Source of the DNA: Kordiimonadaceae bacterium
GTDB taxonomy: Bacteria > Pseudomonadota > Alphaproteobacteria > Sphingomonadales > Emcibacteraceae
DNA: 6,275 bases
Direction of reading: 5' to 3'
Assembly (NCBI GenBank): GCA_018699075.1
Contig: JABIPV010000004.1
Location: forward strand, 1 to 6,275
Part shown: positions 5,916 to 6,275 of the stretch, piece by piece
Position numbering within the stretch: position 1 is the stretch's first letter
How the letters are laid out: each line of letters begins with the position of its first letter
Translations under genes and position numbers: made by a program
The notes under the pieces: generated by a model
The model's input: the letters and a program-made list of their open reading frames with translations, nothing else
Told to the model about the DNA's origin: nothing
Database searches by the model: none

Positions 5916-6275
5916 TTAAGCCGTTAATTCTTCCGGCTTATTTTTTTCTCTTTTGACCAGCAATTTGTTGATCGCACTTAAATATGCTTTACCTGATGCA
6001 ACCAAAGTATCCGTATGTGCCGCATGTCCGTTGACGGTTTTACCATTATCAGAAAGACGGACTGTTACTTCTGCTTGAGCATCGGTACCTTTGGTAACTG
6101 CATGAACTTGATAAAGTTCTAAAACAGGATCACCTTCAACCAAGCTGGATAAGGCAAGAAATGCTGCATCGACAGGTCCATTTCCCTCACTGTGAACGGT
6201 TTTAACATCTCCACCAGTGACAATTTCAAAAGTCGCACTATTAGGAACATCTTTATCACAAACAAATTTCCATGA
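5916..6275 (-). CDS. leuA: 2-isopropylmalate synthase, C-terminal regulatory domain (5' truncated by window edge)
   Basis: The last 119 codons of LeuA, which condenses acetyl-CoA with 2-oxoisovalerate to give 2-isopropylmalate, the committed step of leucine biosynthesis. The frame stays open to the window end, so the start lies outside; TTG at 6143-6141 is an internal Leu codon, not a start. What is visible is the LeuA allosteric (leucine-binding) domain: GNGPVDAAF at fragment residues 31-39, LYQVHAVTKGTDAQAEVTVRL at about 54-74, then a GKTVNGHAAHTDTLVASGKAYLSAINKLL segment and a short charged tail. This identifies a long-form LeuA with feedback domain rather than a homocitrate synthase lacking it; citramalate synthase shares the domain but would be less likely with this GTDAQAEV form. 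The TAA stop is followed by an inverted repeat (5868-5902) and the mreB spacer. Confidence 0.94.
   Translation of the reverse strand, partial: SWKFVCDKDVPNSATFEIVTGGDVKTVHSEGNGPVDAAFLALSSLVEGDPVLELYQVHAVTKGTDAQAEVTVRLSDNGKTVNGHAAHTDTLVASGKAYLSAINKLLVKREKNKPEELTA

Noticed and set aside
5916..6143. Reading the leuA fragment as a complete 75-aa protein starting at TTG 6143
   Set aside because: The frame remains open to the window edge and the upstream residues (GNGPVDAAF and before) are conserved LeuA domain sequence, so the gene continues outside the window.
1..6275. CRISPR arrays, tRNA/rRNA genes, insertion sequences, phage or defence genes
   Set aside because: No regularly spaced repeats, no cloverleaf-type sequences, no transposase-like frames and no terminal inverted repeats were seen; nearly all bases are in conserved housekeeping genes.

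Overview
This window carries the complete cell-elongation (rod-shape) gene set of a Gram-negative bacterium, flanked by pieces of two housekeeping genes. On the minus strand, in transcription order, it holds the 3' end of leuA (2-isopropylmalate synthase), a 215-bp AT-rich spacer, and then mreB, mreC, mreD, mrdA (PBP2) and rodA. On the plus strand, at the left edge, is the 3' end of a tag-type DNA-3-methyladenine glycosylase that converges on rodA. The gene order mreB-mreC-mreD-mrdA-rodA, a LeuA C-terminus of the GTDAQAEV type, and the MreB sequence all suggest an alphaproteobacterium. Base composition is clearly AT-rich for that class (I estimate about 40% GC by eye). I cannot name a genus.

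Layout: 1-252 tag fragment (+); 249-1397 rodA (-); 1397-3250 mrdA (-); 3254-3757 mreD (-); 3754-4623 mreC (-); 4663-5700 mreB (-); 5701-5915 spacer with a putative mreB leader, a small GC-rich hairpin, and a leuA-proximal inverted/direct repeat; 5916-6275 leuA 3' part (-). All complete genes look intact and of normal length, with their key motifs present.

The five central genes encode the elongasome. MreB is the cytoskeletal actin homologue on the inner face of the membrane. MreC and MreD are the membrane and periplasmic scaffold. RodA is the SEDS glycan polymerase and PBP2 is its partner transpeptidase. The joints are tight: mreC/mreD overlap by 4 bp (ATGA), mreD and mrdA are 3 bp apart, and mrdA/rodA overlap by 1 bp (TGATG). 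The only real gap is 39 bp between mreB and mreC. This points to one transcript with translational coupling from mreC to rodA.

I do not see a previously undescribed system here: no CRISPR array, mobile element, RNA gene or accessory cargo. The observations most worth a second look are a Cys3-His constellation in PBP2 that maps onto a zinc site described in another PBP2, a hexamer-repeat-derived acidic insert in PBP2, the 3'/5' structures in the leuA-mreB spacer, and the overlapping convergent stop codons of tag and rodA.
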